Shown in pieces: positions 1-8,542 of a stretch of 64,000 bases of DNA; position 1 is the first letter of the stretch, and every line of letters begins with the position of its first letter. Position numbers and translations under genes: made by a program. The notes below the pieces were generated by a model. It ran no database searches and was not told the DNA's origin. It saw nothing but the letters and a program-made list of their open reading frames with translations. The DNA is taken from assembly GCA_044224925.1 (NCBI GenBank), contig JBGAJM010000006.1:1-64000 (forward strand), read 5' to 3'. The DNA is from Kapaibacterium sp044224925. GTDB lineage: Bacteria > Bacteroidota > Ignavibacteria > Kapaibacteriales > Kapaibacteriaceae.

Positions 1-1
1 C

Positions 2-892
2 ATGAAAAGAAGTTCATACGTCATCTTAGCCCTTTGTTTTCAATGCCTTACATCAATTCAATTGAGTTCCGCACATGTTGTTGACACGTTACGCACCGAG
101 GAATCCCCATCTGTTGATACAACACACGTAAACCCTTATAAGATAGGGGCCATCGTTGGGGTGGGTGCAACGGCCTTTGTGATCGGACATGTGTTGGTGA
201 ACGACTTCTGGTGGAAGGGTGAGAAGTCGGAGTTTCATGTGAATTGGGAGCAGGACTGGAAGTATGCGCTCGGGGCGGACAAGCTCGGACACATGTACTT
301 CGCCTATGCTTCGGCCACGGCATTAGGGGGCGCGTTCCGTTGGGCGGGGATGGATTCCGCTACTTCGATCTGGACGGGAGCGGGCATTGCCCTCGGGTAT
401 CAAACGTATGTGGAAGTGCGGGACGGATTCAGTGCGGGTTATGGATTCTCACCGGGCGACATGATCTTCAACACTGTTGGCGCATCGATCCCCGTCCTCC
501 AGCACTACATCCCGGCGCTCCGTTCGCTGGAGCTTCAGATCTCCTACTTCCCTTCCGAGAAGTTCCGACAAGGTGGGTACGGTTCCATCATTGACGATTA
601 TGAAAGCACCACGCACTGGTATAGTCTTTCGGTCTACGATGTTGTGCCACGCGCGTGGCAACAGTGGTATCCGCCGTGGTTGAACCTGGCGTTGGGTCAC
701 TCCGTCCAGGGCCTTGACGGGAATGGTGGTGGGCAGCACATCCTCTATCTCTCGCTCGATTGGAACCTGCAACGCATCGAGGGCATTCCCTCGTGGTTGA
801 AGGATGTGTTCCGCTACCTGCACATGTATCACCTACCCGCCCCGGCGGTGCGCATTCTGCCCAACGTGGTCTGGTACGGACTGCGTTTCTAG
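2..892 (+). CDS. DUF2279-type envelope protein
   Basis: 296 residues, starting at an ATG one base into the window, so any upstream signal is not visible. Residues 1-24 look like a signal peptide. A hydrophobic stretch at about 48-66 is followed by the motif DKLGHMYFAY (about 94-103), typical of DUF2279/YfiM-like proteins, where a conserved Lys-x-x-His sits in a helical membrane-associated core. The C-terminal half is rich in aromatic residues and alternating strands, as in an outer-membrane-associated protein. Biochemical role is not known for the family. The stop codon (890-892) overlaps that of the convergent OmpA gene, so there is no room for a terminator between them. Family assignment rests on the motif and is fairly sure; function is not. 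Confidence 0.7.
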   Translation: MKRSSYVILALCFQCLTSIQLSSAHVVDTLRTEESPSVDTTHVNPYKIGAIVGVGATAFVIGHVLVNDFWWKGEKSEFHVNWEQDWKYALGADKLGHMYFAYASATALGGAFRWAGMDSATSIWTGAGIALGYQTYVEVRDGFSAGYGFSPGDMIFNTVGASIPVLQHYIPALRSLELQISYFPSEKFRQGGYGSIIDDYESTTHWYSLSVYDVVPRAWQQWYPPWLNLALGHSVQGLDGNGGGQHILYLSLDWNLQRIEGIPSWLKDVFRYLHMYHLPAPAVRILPNVVWYGLRF

Positions 893-2853
893 TTCTCGCA
901 GTCCTTGAGAACGGCCACTTCGATCCGACGGTTCTGAGCCCGAATGGCCTCGCGCTGTTCGCGCGACATACGCGCGGCGGCACGACCCTTGGGTTCCGGT
1001 ACGCGTGGTTGCTGTGCACCCATGCCCATCGTTCCGGTGATCTTCTGAGACTCGATGCCCTGCTCAAGGAGCCATTCTCTCACGCGTCGTGCACGCTCTT
1101 CGCTGAGTTTGCGATTACGAGCGGCATCTCCTTCGCCCGAGGCATGTCCTTCGATCATCACGCGAAGGTCGGGACATGACTCCTGCATATAGGAGAGCAG
1201 CTCTTCGAGATTCTGCTTCGTCTCCGGCTGATTGAAGTCGAAATCGCTCGTGTTCTGGCGGAAGCGAATGTCCTTTGCGAACTTCTTGCGCTGTTGCTGC
1301 GAGGCAGGGGGCTGGGCGGCAGGGGCCGGAGGGATCTGCGGACCGGAGTCGCGGCAACCGCAGTCGCGGCCCGGACCCGACGCATACGGCGGAATACCAC
1401 CACAGTCGCCACAGCATTTATCGGATGGCTTCGTGTCCTTCGAGTCGATCGTTCCATCACCATCCGTATCTGGATTCAGCGGATTGGTCTGGAACCGACA
1501 GCTCAATTCGTCGGCATCTGTCAGTCCGTCGAAGTCCGTGTCAGGTCGCAGCGGATCGGTCTTGAACCGCAGCACTTCCTCACCATCAAAGAGACGGTCG
1601 TTATCCGAATCGGTCTTCGTGGGATCGGTGTGATACTCGAGTGCTTCTTCGCCGTCCCGCAAACAATCGCCGTCAGAGTCTTGCAACAGCGGATGCGAGC
1701 CATACTCCACCACTTCCGATCCATCGGTCAGGCCGTCGCCGTCGGTATCGTCCTTGAGTGGAGAGGTGCCGTGCTTGCGCACTTCGTCGGCATCGATCAG
1801 GCCGTCGCCGTCGGTATCGGGATTGGTGGGATTCGTGTAATACGTGTAGACCTCTTCGGCATCGGCCACACCATCTTCGTCCGTGTCAAGCGCGCGGGCA
1901 TTGGTCTTGCGGGCGGCCTCTTCGTCGTCAAGCAGACCGTCGCCGTCCGTGTCCTTCTTGATAGGCGACGAGTTGAAGTAGGTGGCCTCTTCAAAGTCCG
2001 TCAGATTGTCCACGTCCGAGTCCACCTTGAGCGGATCGCTCAAATAGGCCTTCACTTCGACGAAGTCGTTCAGTCCGTCGCCATCCGTATCTGCACTGCG
2101 TGGATCCGTCCCCCGATTGCGCTCTTCGGAGTTCTCCAGACCGTCGTCGTCCCAGTCGTTATCACCCAGGAAGTGGAAGGCCACGCCGGCAGAGATGGAA
2201 CCGTAGTTATCGTAGGCACCAAGGTCCACATCATCGAGGTAGGGCGTGAACGTGAACCGATAGGTTCCCTTGGCATTGATGGAGAGATCGTCGGTCAGGA
2301 AGACGTGCATTCCCAGGAAGACGGGAATGTTCACCGCAAGGCGGTCGTAGACACGATTGAGGTTGTTCGGGAGCGGTGAGTGCTCGTTCGAATTCGTGGG
2401 CGACCACGTCAGCGCACCGACACCGGCACCCACGTAGGGCATAAAGGAACTCGATGGCAGGATATTGAAGGCAAGCTGAAGGTCGTAGGACGTTGCCCGG
2501 GTCCGGTTCCGCTCTTCAATGGTCGTGAGCGTGTTCGGATACGTTCCGCCAATGCCGGCATTCGGACCGAAGTAGTCCGGAAGGTTCTGCAGCATGTAGG
2601 GCGTCACCTTCCATTGGAGCTCGCTCACCGAGGCATTGGCACTGATCGTGAGGTGCTCGATCGGCGAATATCCGATGTAGATCTCACCGTTCAGACCGAA
2701 CAGATCGTCGGCGAAATCCCCATAATACTTTGAGGCACCGCCCATTATCCCCACGGATAAACGGTCAGAGCTCACTTGTGCCGATGCCTGTAAAGGCATG
2801 ACAATAAAAGCGAGTACTATGATGAACCGAGAAAACGTCTCAACCTTCGTCAT
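889..2853 (-). CDS. OmpA-family outer membrane protein with TSP3 repeats
   Basis: 654 residues. The start at 2853 is chosen because it gives a clean signal peptide (about residues 1-25, ending ASAQ); an in-frame upstream start at 2913 would put 20 polar residues in front. Order: signal peptide, N-terminal beta-barrel-like domain (about 28-235), eleven calcium-binding thrombospondin type 3 repeats of the form DTDGDGLxD (about 235-480), a Cys-rich linker (CC, C, then CGC), a Pro/Ala/Gln spacer and a C-terminal OmpA peptidoglycan-binding domain with the conserved GHAS and NRKLSEERA elements. It likely anchors the outer membrane to the cell wall. It follows adk on the same strand after 85 bases. 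An inverted repeat (ACAGTT/AACTGT) lies just before the start codon. Confidence 0.88.
   Translation of the reverse strand: MTKVETFSRFIIVLAFIVMPLQASAQVSSDRLSVGIMGGASKYYGDFADDLFGLNGEIYIGYSPIEHLTISANASVSELQWKVTPYMLQNLPDYFGPNAGIGGTYPNTLTTIEERNRTRATSYDLQLAFNILPSSSFMPYVGAGVGALTWSPTNSNEHSPLPNNLNRVYDRLAVNIPVFLGMHVFLTDDLSINAKGTYRFTFTPYLDDVDLGAYDNYGSISAGVAFHFLGDNDWDDDGLENSEERNRGTDPRSADTDGDGLNDFVEVKAYLSDPLKVDSDVDNLTDFEEATYFNSSPIKKDTDGDGLLDDEEAARKTNARALDTDEDGVADAEEVYTYYTNPTNPDTDGDGLIDADEVRKHGTSPLKDDTDGDGLTDGSEVVEYGSHPLLQDSDGDCLRDGEEALEYHTDPTKTDSDNDRLFDGEEVLRFKTDPLRPDTDFDGLTDADELSCRFQTNPLNPDTDGDGTIDSKDTKPSDKCCGDCGGIPPYASGPGRDCGCRDSGPQIPPAPAAQPPASQQQRKKFAKDIRFRQNTSDFDFNQPETKQNLEELLSYMQESCPDLRVMIEGHASGEGDAARNRKLSEERARRVREWLLEQGIESQKITGTMGMGAQQPRVPEPKGRAAARMSREQREAIRAQNRRIEVAVLKDCEN
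1446..2160 (-). repeat. Tandem TSP3-coding repeats inside the OmpA gene
   Basis: Eleven copies of a roughly 66-72 base unit, each encoding a calcium-binding Asp-rich turn (DxDxDGxxD) followed by an acidic/variable spacer. Copies are diverged, but a 22-base stretch is identical at 1729-1750 and 1798-1819, suggesting recent duplication or gene conversion between neighbouring units. Copy number may vary between strains. Confidence 0.85.
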
Positions 2854-2938
2854 ACAGTTTTCCACGAACTGTGGATAGCATGTGTATTCCCTTGGGGGAA
2901 ACGGACACAGCAACTGTTATGCCAAGTCTGGTCGAGGG

Positions 2939-3487
2939 TCAGGAAAGAACGGCGAGGATCCGTTCATTGACGTCGTCCACGGAGCCAACGCCGTGGATGG
3001 AGGTAAGGGTCCCCTTCTTCCCGTAGAAGTCCAGCAGAGGGGCCGTCTCGTTGTTATAGATCTCGAGGCGGTGGCGGATCACGTCTTCTTGGTCGTCTTG
3101 ACGTCCGCGTTGGAGGAGGCGCGTGATGATGGTCTCGTCGTCCACTTCGATGTTCACCACGTGGTCGATGGTGCGACCGGAGGCTGAAAGCATCCGGTCC
3201 AACTCTTCAGCTTGTGCCCGGGTGCGGGGGAAACCGTCGAGGATACAGCCTTTGGCGAACTCGGGCTTGGCAAGGAACTCTTCGACGATCTTGGCCACAA
3301 CGTCGTCCGGGACAAGCTTGCCCTGACTCACGAACGATTGTGCAAGGATGCCTACGGGCGTTTGCGCTTGAATGGCGCTCCGAAATGCGGCACCGGTGGA
3401 CATGTGGGCTATGCCGAGCTTCTCGGCGAGGATCTCTGCCTGCGTGCCCTTACCAACTCCTGGTGCTCCGAACAATACGATGACCAT
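2939..3487 (-). CDS. adk: Adenylate kinase
   Basis: 182 residues. Catalyses ATP + AMP = 2 ADP in the cytoplasm. P-loop GAPGVGKGT at residues 7-15, AMP-binding DGFPRT at 84-89, and Arg-rich nucleotide-binding segments RLLQRGRQDD and RHRLEIY. The length is that of the short form: the LID is a brief loop without the zinc-binding insertion of the roughly 215-residue form. The start is preceded by GAGG within spacing. A TATTTTCG box on the minus strand (3518-3525), in the gap after the pseudouridine synthase gene, could give adk its own promoter with a leader of about 25-30 bases. Next gene downstream is the OmpA gene. Confidence 0.95.
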   Translation of the reverse strand: MVIVLFGAPGVGKGTQAEILAEKLGIAHMSTGAAFRSAIQAQTPVGILAQSFVSQGKLVPDDVVAKIVEEFLAKPEFAKGCILDGFPRTRAQAEELDRMLSASGRTIDHVVNIEVDDETIITRLLQRGRQDDQEDVIRHRLEIYNNETAPLLDFYGKKGTLTSIHGVGSVDDVNERILAVLS

Positions 3488-3517
3488 TCACGCCTCGATG
3501 TAGAAAAGAAGTCGGTG

Positions 3518-3525
3518 CGAAAATA
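3518..3525 (-). promoter_or_regulatory. Candidate -10 box upstream of adk
   Basis: TATTTTCG on the minus strand, matching the Bacteroidota-type TAnnTTTG box, 31 bases before the adk ATG in the short gap after the pseudouridine synthase gene. No convincing -33 element is visible. Confidence 0.4.
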
Positions 3526-3529
3526 CAAC

Positions 3530-4285
3530 TCACATCCTGTCCGTGAACACCGAAGCGTAGGGGGCGGCATACTTTCTCAGTACTTGGATGGCCGCGGCGA
3601 AGTCTTTGGGGTATGGTGCAGAGACCGTCATGGTCTCCTTCGTAGTCGGATGCGTGAACGTGAGCGAGTAGGCGTGCAACGTCACCCGATCGATGATGGG
3701 CCGTTCCTCTGTCCCCTTGGAAAGGTTGAAGCGCTTTTTGATGGAGGAAAGGAGGAAGGCGGAGGATTTGCCGTAATCCAGGTCCACCAAGAGCGGATAG
3801 CCGACGGCACCGCAATGCACGCGGATCTGGTGCTGACGTCCGGTGATCAGGTTGCACTCCACGAGCGTGGCCACGCGGAAGCGCTCCAGCACCCGAACAT
3901 CGGTCCGTGCCTCCTTGCCCCTTGCCGAAGGCTTCATCAGTCCTTTGCGCCGTTGGTCTTGCGTGATGGGGATGTCGATGGTGAACGTGTCGCGGTCCAC
4001 CACACCCGTGAGCAAGGCATGGTAGTGCTTTTGCGTGGTGTGATGCTCGAACTGCGTGTTGAGGTCGCGATGGGCATCGGCCGTATGGGCAGCGATCATC
4101 ACGCCGGACGTGCCGCGGTCGAGGCGGTGGACGATCCAGATGTCGCCATACCGTTCGCGCAGCAGTCCCTTGACGTTCGGCAGCGTGGAATCGAACCGGT
4201 CGGGAATGGCAAGCAGACCGGCAGGTTTGTTCACGACCACGATATCGTCGTCGTTGTAGAGGATCTCGAGTTCAGGTTGTTTCAC
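3530..4285 (-). CDS. RluA-family RNA pseudouridine synthase
   Basis: 251 residues from a GTG start whose last two bases overlap the folD stop (GTGA), implying translational coupling. The signature HRLDRGTSG is at residues 53-61 with catalytic Asp56, and NKPAGLL (19-25) is the usual RluA-family N-terminal motif; GRQHQIRVH is the conserved C-terminal element. It isomerises uridine to pseudouridine in rRNA or tRNA; the exact site cannot be told from sequence. There is no N-terminal S4 domain, so it resembles the RluA/TruC size class rather than RluC/RluD. An open frame extends upstream to 4588 but is antisense-like junk inside folD and was discarded. Confidence 0.9.
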   Translation of the reverse strand: MKQPELEILYNDDDIVVVNKPAGLLAIPDRFDSTLPNVKGLLRERYGDIWIVHRLDRGTSGVMIAAHTADAHRDLNTQFEHHTTQKHYHALLTGVVDRDTFTIDIPITQDQRRKGLMKPSARGKEARTDVRVLERFRVATLVECNLITGRQHQIRVHCGAVGYPLLVDLDYGKSSAFLLSSIKKRFNLSKGTEERPIIDRVTLHAYSLTFTHPTTKETMTVSAPYPKDFAAAIQVLRKYAAPYASVFTDRM

Positions 4286-5160
4286 GAGTACAACTCCCCG
4301 CTGGCGCCAAGCACCGTGTTCTTCAGAAGCATGGCAATGGTCATGGGGCCAACGCCGCGCGGTACGGGCGTGATGGCACGCGCCTTGGGTTCGACGCTGG
4401 CAAAGTCGACGTCGCCCGTGAGTTTGGTGGTCCCGTCGGGTAGCATGATGCGATTCATGCCAACATCGATGACCACCACACCGTCGCGCACATGGTCGCC
4501 CGTGATGATGTGGGCCACGCCGACGGCGGCAATGAGAATGTCGGCCTGACGGGTGAACGAGGCCAGGTCGCGCGTGCCGGTATGACACATCGTGACGGTG
4601 GCATTGCCGTGCGGACGTTTTTGCGCGAGGAGGTTGGCAATGGGTTTACCGACGATGTTACTTCTGCCGACCACAACGGCATGGGCACCGTTCGTGTCGA
4701 CGCCTGTTCGTGCGATGAGTTCGATGATACCGGCCGGGGTGCATGGCACGAACCCGGGCAGACCGATCATGAGGCGACCGGCGTTCTCGGGATGGAATCC
4801 GTCCACATCCTTGCTCGGGGCAATGGCCTCGATCACGCGGTGTTCATTGATGTGCTTTGGCAGTGGCAATTGGACGAGGATGCCGTGCACGGTCGGGTCG
4901 GCATTCCATGCACGCACCTGCTCAAGCACTTCCGCCTCCGACGTGGTCGAGGGGCGACGGACGATCTCGCTGCGAATGCCCACCTGCTCGCACATCTTGG
5001 CCTTGTTGCGCACGTAGACCTGCGAGGCAGGGTCGTCCCCCACCAGCAGCAGCGAGAGTCCCGGGGTGATCCCCTTCGATGCTTGGAGCGCGGCAACGTC
5101 TCGCTGTACTTCGTCGCGGATCTGTTCCGCGATCGCCTTTCCGTCGATGATCATAGCCAT
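4282..5160 (-). CDS. folD: Bifunctional methylene-THF dehydrogenase/cyclohydrolase
   Basis: 292 residues, MAMIIDGK start. Interconverts 5,10-methylene-THF and 10-formyl-THF using NADP. Catalytic Tyr49 and Lys53 lie in QVYVRNKAK; PSKDVDGFHPENAGRL is the conserved family segment and VVGRSNIVGKP the dinucleotide-binding motif. The sequence ATGGCTATGA contains two possible starts; the second overlaps the stop of the upstream O-antigen ligase-like gene as ATGA, so the true start may be at 5154 (290 residues). The GTGA overlap with the downstream pseudouridine synthase suggests one transcript. Confidence 0.95.
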   Translation of the reverse strand: MAMIIDGKAIAEQIRDEVQRDVAALQASKGITPGLSLLLVGDDPASQVYVRNKAKMCEQVGIRSEIVRRPSTTSEAEVLEQVRAWNADPTVHGILVQLPLPKHINEHRVIEAIAPSKDVDGFHPENAGRLMIGLPGFVPCTPAGIIELIARTGVDTNGAHAVVVGRSNIVGKPIANLLAQKRPHGNATVTMCHTGTRDLASFTRQADILIAAVGVAHIITGDHVRDGVVVIDVGMNRIMLPDGTTKLTGDVDFASVEPKARAITPVPRGVGPMTIAMLLKNTVLGASGELYS

Positions 5161-6587
5161 TGTAGAGCTCCGCGCCAACGGTCTCGCAGACCTGTGCGCA
5201 CGATGCGCACCGTCACGCAGGTATCCTCTCCCATGGACCGACGGAGTTCCGTGTGCACATTCAGCACAAAGGCGAAGAACAACCACCAGTAGGCAGAGAC
5301 GAGGAGATTACCGTTCAGACAAACAAAAATAGTGATGAGCAGGATGAAGGGAAGAATGGGGGCAAGGCGCTCGAGGTCGGAACCGTCGGCGCGATGGTCG
5401 CGCGTCCACTGTCGCTCCGAGAGCAGGAGCCGACCGAACAGCACGAGCAGAAAGACCAGAAAGACGGCGATCCCGACCACACCCATTTCGGAGATCACCG
5501 TTCCGTACGTGGTGGCGGGATAGGGAGAGCTATAGGCCCGACCGAAGTTGCTGTTGGCAAAGTTGCCGGGTCCGACGCCCAACAGCGGCGATTCCTTCCA
5601 CACTTCGATGGAGGCGGCATAATCGCCCGTGCGCTGCGTGAGCGACTCACCAACGATGGTGCCCGACTCGCCCGAACTGGCCTTGCCGGTGATGATGGAT
5701 CCCACGCGCATGGCGAACAACTCGACCACCGACACATCTGCATAGCTCTCCACGATACGGTCTGCGATCACGATCACCACTGTCGACATGGCCACGACCG
5801 TGGCAACACGTTTCCATGCGGCTTGACGATAGAGGACCATGGCCAACACCATCACGGCACCCGTGAGCATGAGACCGGTGAGCGAGAAGGCAAGGAGCAA
5901 CGCAATGAGCGCCGACACGATGGCAAGGATCTGCACCCAGCGTGTCTTCAGGATGCCGGCACTTCCACGGAAGATGGGGATCACAAGCAGTGCGAGGTTG
6001 ATCGAACTGTACGTTGCCAATGCCGATGGCTCACTGAAGATGGACGTGGCACGAAAGAGATTGGCGAATTGCAGCGAGAGCTGGCCGAGCTCATTGTCCT
6101 GCATCTGCCCCTTGATGAACGATGTGTTCGTGATGTCGATCCACGCCAGCGGCAGATCCAATGCACGCGCCACGATCTGATACGCGCCGAACAAACAGAT
6201 GACGATGGAGACGGCCAAGTGCAGACGCAATGCGTCGATCCATGCACGCGGGCGGACGGGAATGCACCAGAGCACAACGCCGAACGACCACATGAAGATG
6301 AAGTGCGACAGTGTTTTGAACGATTGCACCATACGAATGGAATCGGCATAGAAGACCGGCGAGATCGTCGACACGGTCATCGAGGCCAAGAGCAATACCA
6401 TCACCGTGATCTCGGGTCCACGCGGGATCCGCAACGGCGTTCCCGTCCACACCATCCAGAATGGCACGGCAAGCATGAAGAGCATGATGGTGAACTCAAG
6501 TGGTGTCACACCCATCGAGCCGATGGCGAACACCTGAAAGATGCCAAGGTTCGAGACCACGAAGCAGAGCGCAAGGAAGGCCGTCAT
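5151..6587 (-). CDS. O-antigen ligase / Wzy-like membrane protein
   Basis: 478 residues, with about 11-12 hydrophobic segments through the protein and a large non-cytoplasmic loop at about 270-350 that ends in SPLLGVGPGNF, the motif of the Wzy_C/O-antigen ligase family (Pfam PF04932). Members join or polymerise lipid-linked glycans on the periplasmic face of the inner membrane. No glycosyltransferase or LPS genes are nearby, so the substrate is unknown. Start ATG overlaps the stop of the upstream YyaL gene (ATGA) and its stop overlaps folD, so it is embedded in a housekeeping operon, which is unusual for a polysaccharide gene. Confidence 0.8.
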   Translation of the reverse strand: MTAFLALCFVVSNLGIFQVFAIGSMGVTPLEFTIMLFMLAVPFWMVWTGTPLRIPRGPEITVMVLLLASMTVSTISPVFYADSIRMVQSFKTLSHFIFMWSFGVVLWCIPVRPRAWIDALRLHLAVSIVICLFGAYQIVARALDLPLAWIDITNTSFIKGQMQDNELGQLSLQFANLFRATSIFSEPSALATYSSINLALLVIPIFRGSAGILKTRWVQILAIVSALIALLLAFSLTGLMLTGAVMVLAMVLYRQAAWKRVATVVAMSTVVIVIADRIVESYADVSVVELFAMRVGSIITGKASSGESGTIVGESLTQRTGDYAASIEVWKESPLLGVGPGNFANSNFGRAYSSPYPATTYGTVISEMGVVGIAVFLVFLLVLFGRLLLSERQWTRDHRADGSDLERLAPILPFILLITIFVCLNGNLLVSAYWWLFFAFVLNVHTELRRSMGEDTCVTVRIVRTGLRDRWRGALQWL

Positions 6588-8542
6588 CGCACCTCCGCAA
6601 GCAACTGTTGCACGGCGTCAAGGTCGTGCACGGGGAGTCGACAGGACTCGCCTTCGCAGAGCATCACGAACGGTCGCTCGGACGCCTCATAGCGAAAGGT
6701 CACGTTGGGCAGAAAGGCGGCATGGACAGCGCGAAGGATCGATGCATCCTGTCCACCGATCGTGATGGTCCGGTACGGTCGACGCGTCACATCCCATGCA
6801 CACAACAACATGCAATGCCCGGGAGCATGATCACGAAGAAGTGCGGCCACCGAGTCGATGGTGTCGGCAGTGCGTCCCATACGCGCTTGCATATAGGCCG
6901 TGATGCTCGTCCCACTCGGATAGGCACCATCATAGGTCTGCTTCTGACGGGCGATCAACGATGTCGCATGCTCATGTGCCAACGTACAGTAGCCGCCGTG
7001 GACAGGGTCGTGGTGATCGCGGTCGATCTCATCCAACCGTTCCTCAACATGCTGTCGATAGGTCTCATCCCCCGTGGTCTGATGCAATTCAAATGCAGCC
7101 CATGCGAGCATGGCCCGATCGTCGAGCATGAGCGGGATCGTTGAATGTCCGCCGCAGACGTGTGATGCCGACGTGTGCACCACATCGTAGGCACGCATGG
7201 CAAGCGCCGTGTACGATGGTCGATCGAAACACCGTCCGGCCTTGGCCAACGCGGCGATCATCAGACCGTTCCAATCAACGAGCACCTTCGTGTCGGTGAT
7301 CGGAGCGATCCGCTGTGTGCGTGTTTGCAAGAGCGCCGTGCGAAGCGTCTGCCATTGCTCGTCGTGCATGAGCGAACGGAGGTGATCGGGCGAACAATGC
7401 AGGATGTTCATGCCTGTGGCGGCACCCGATGCTTCGTCGTGGAAGTTTCCGTCTGCCCTCACACCTAGCTTCGCAAGCATCTCGTCGGAGGCGCTGTGTG
7501 AACGCAGTTCTTCCATGGACCATACATAGTACGTCCCCTCTTCCCCATCACTGTCCGCATCCTGTGCCGACGTGAACGCACCACGTGTTGCAGCATCTGT
7601 CGACACGAGCTCGCGCTGCACATAGGTGACGATCTCGTCGACAACCACACGAAACGCATCATCACCCGTGATCTGCCATGCCTCCGTATAGGCCATCATG
7701 AGCATGGCCTGATCGTAGAGCATCTTTTCGAAATGCGGCACCAACCATGCACGGTCCGTTGAATACCGATGGAAGCCAAAGCCAACATGATCGAAGAGAC
7801 CACCGGCGCGCATGGCATCTAGTGTGGTGGTGACCATGGAAACGATCGTAGTGCGAGCATCACCCGTGCGATGCGCAGCGCAGCGCATCAGGTAGAGAAG
7901 GTGATGTGGTGACGGGAACTTCGGCTGTGCGCCGAAGCCTCCGTACACATCATCGAACATGCGCACATGATGATCCACCACTGCTTGTTCGATCGATGCA
8001 TCTACCGTGCCACGCAGATCTGCCGCTGCACGGTCGCGCACCATGGCCGTGATCTCGCGCGCACTTTCGTCAACACGCGCACGGTCGTTCTGCCATACGT
8101 CGTGCAAGCGCGAAAGGAGATCGAGAAATCCGAGACGTCCGCCGCGAGACTCGCGCGGGAAGTAGGTGCCGGCGAAGAACGGACGTTGGTCGGCGTCCAT
8201 CATCACGGTGAGTGGCCATCCGCCATGTCCGGTCATGGCCTGACAGACATCCATGTAGATGGCATCGATATCGGGCCGTTCCTCCCTATCCACCTTCACA
8301 CAGATGTAGTGCTCGTTGAGGTAGGCGGCAACGTTGTCGTTCTCGAAGCTCTCGCGCTCCATCACATGACACCAATGACAGGTGGCATAGCCAATGGAAA
8401 CGAAGACCGGCTTGTTCTCTGCGCGTGCGAGGGCAAAGGCAGCGTCCGACCATGGACGCCACATCACGGGATTATAGGCGTGTTGGAGAAGGTATGGCGA
8501 CCGCTCGTGCACGAGCAGGTTCGGAAGGCGGCTATCCCGCAT
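6584..8542 (-). CDS. YyaL/DUF255 thioredoxin-fold protein
   Basis: 652 residues. The N-terminal thioredoxin-like domain (about 1-160) carries CHWCHVME near residue 53 and the conserved DREERPDID segment; the rest is an alpha/alpha barrel like that of glycosidases and epimerases. The family (YyaL, human SPATA20) has no firmly established reaction. The ATG at 8542 is chosen over a TTG at 8554; it overlaps the upstream dehydrogenase gene by 11 bases. The protein runs to the start of the O-antigen ligase-like gene with an ATGA overlap. Confidence 0.9.
   Translation of the reverse strand: MRDSRLPNLLVHERSPYLLQHAYNPVMWRPWSDAAFALARAENKPVFVSIGYATCHWCHVMERESFENDNVAAYLNEHYICVKVDREERPDIDAIYMDVCQAMTGHGGWPLTVMMDADQRPFFAGTYFPRESRGGRLGFLDLLSRLHDVWQNDRARVDESAREITAMVRDRAAADLRGTVDASIEQAVVDHHVRMFDDVYGGFGAQPKFPSPHHLLYLMRCAAHRTGDARTTIVSMVTTTLDAMRAGGLFDHVGFGFHRYSTDRAWLVPHFEKMLYDQAMLMMAYTEAWQITGDDAFRVVVDEIVTYVQRELVSTDAATRGAFTSAQDADSDGEEGTYYVWSMEELRSHSASDEMLAKLGVRADGNFHDEASGAATGMNILHCSPDHLRSLMHDEQWQTLRTALLQTRTQRIAPITDTKVLVDWNGLMIAALAKAGRCFDRPSYTALAMRAYDVVHTSASHVCGGHSTIPLMLDDRAMLAWAAFELHQTTGDETYRQHVEERLDEIDRDHHDPVHGGYCTLAHEHATSLIARQKQTYDGAYPSGTSITAYMQARMGRTADTIDSVAALLRDHAPGHCMLLCAWDVTRRPYRTITIGGQDASILRAVHAAFLPNVTFRYEASERPFVMLCEGESCRLPVHDLDAVQQLLAEVR

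Noticed and set aside
1446..2160. Regularly spaced repeats resembling a CRISPR array
   Set aside because: Units are coding, in frame, diverged and encode calcium-binding turns.
1294..2379. Plus-strand frame of about 360 codons with a repeating pattern opposite the OmpA TSP3 repeats
   Set aside because: The repetition is the shadow of the TSP3 codons on the other strand.
2854..2876. ACAGTT/AACTGT inverted repeat before the OmpA start as an operator
   Set aside because: Only six-base arms with a seven-base loop; could occur by chance, noted in the gene entry only.
5253..6692. Open frame of about 480 codons antisense to the O-antigen ligase-like gene
   Set aside because: Composition dominated by His, Arg, Asp and Gln, as expected from the complement of hydrophobic codons; no domain.
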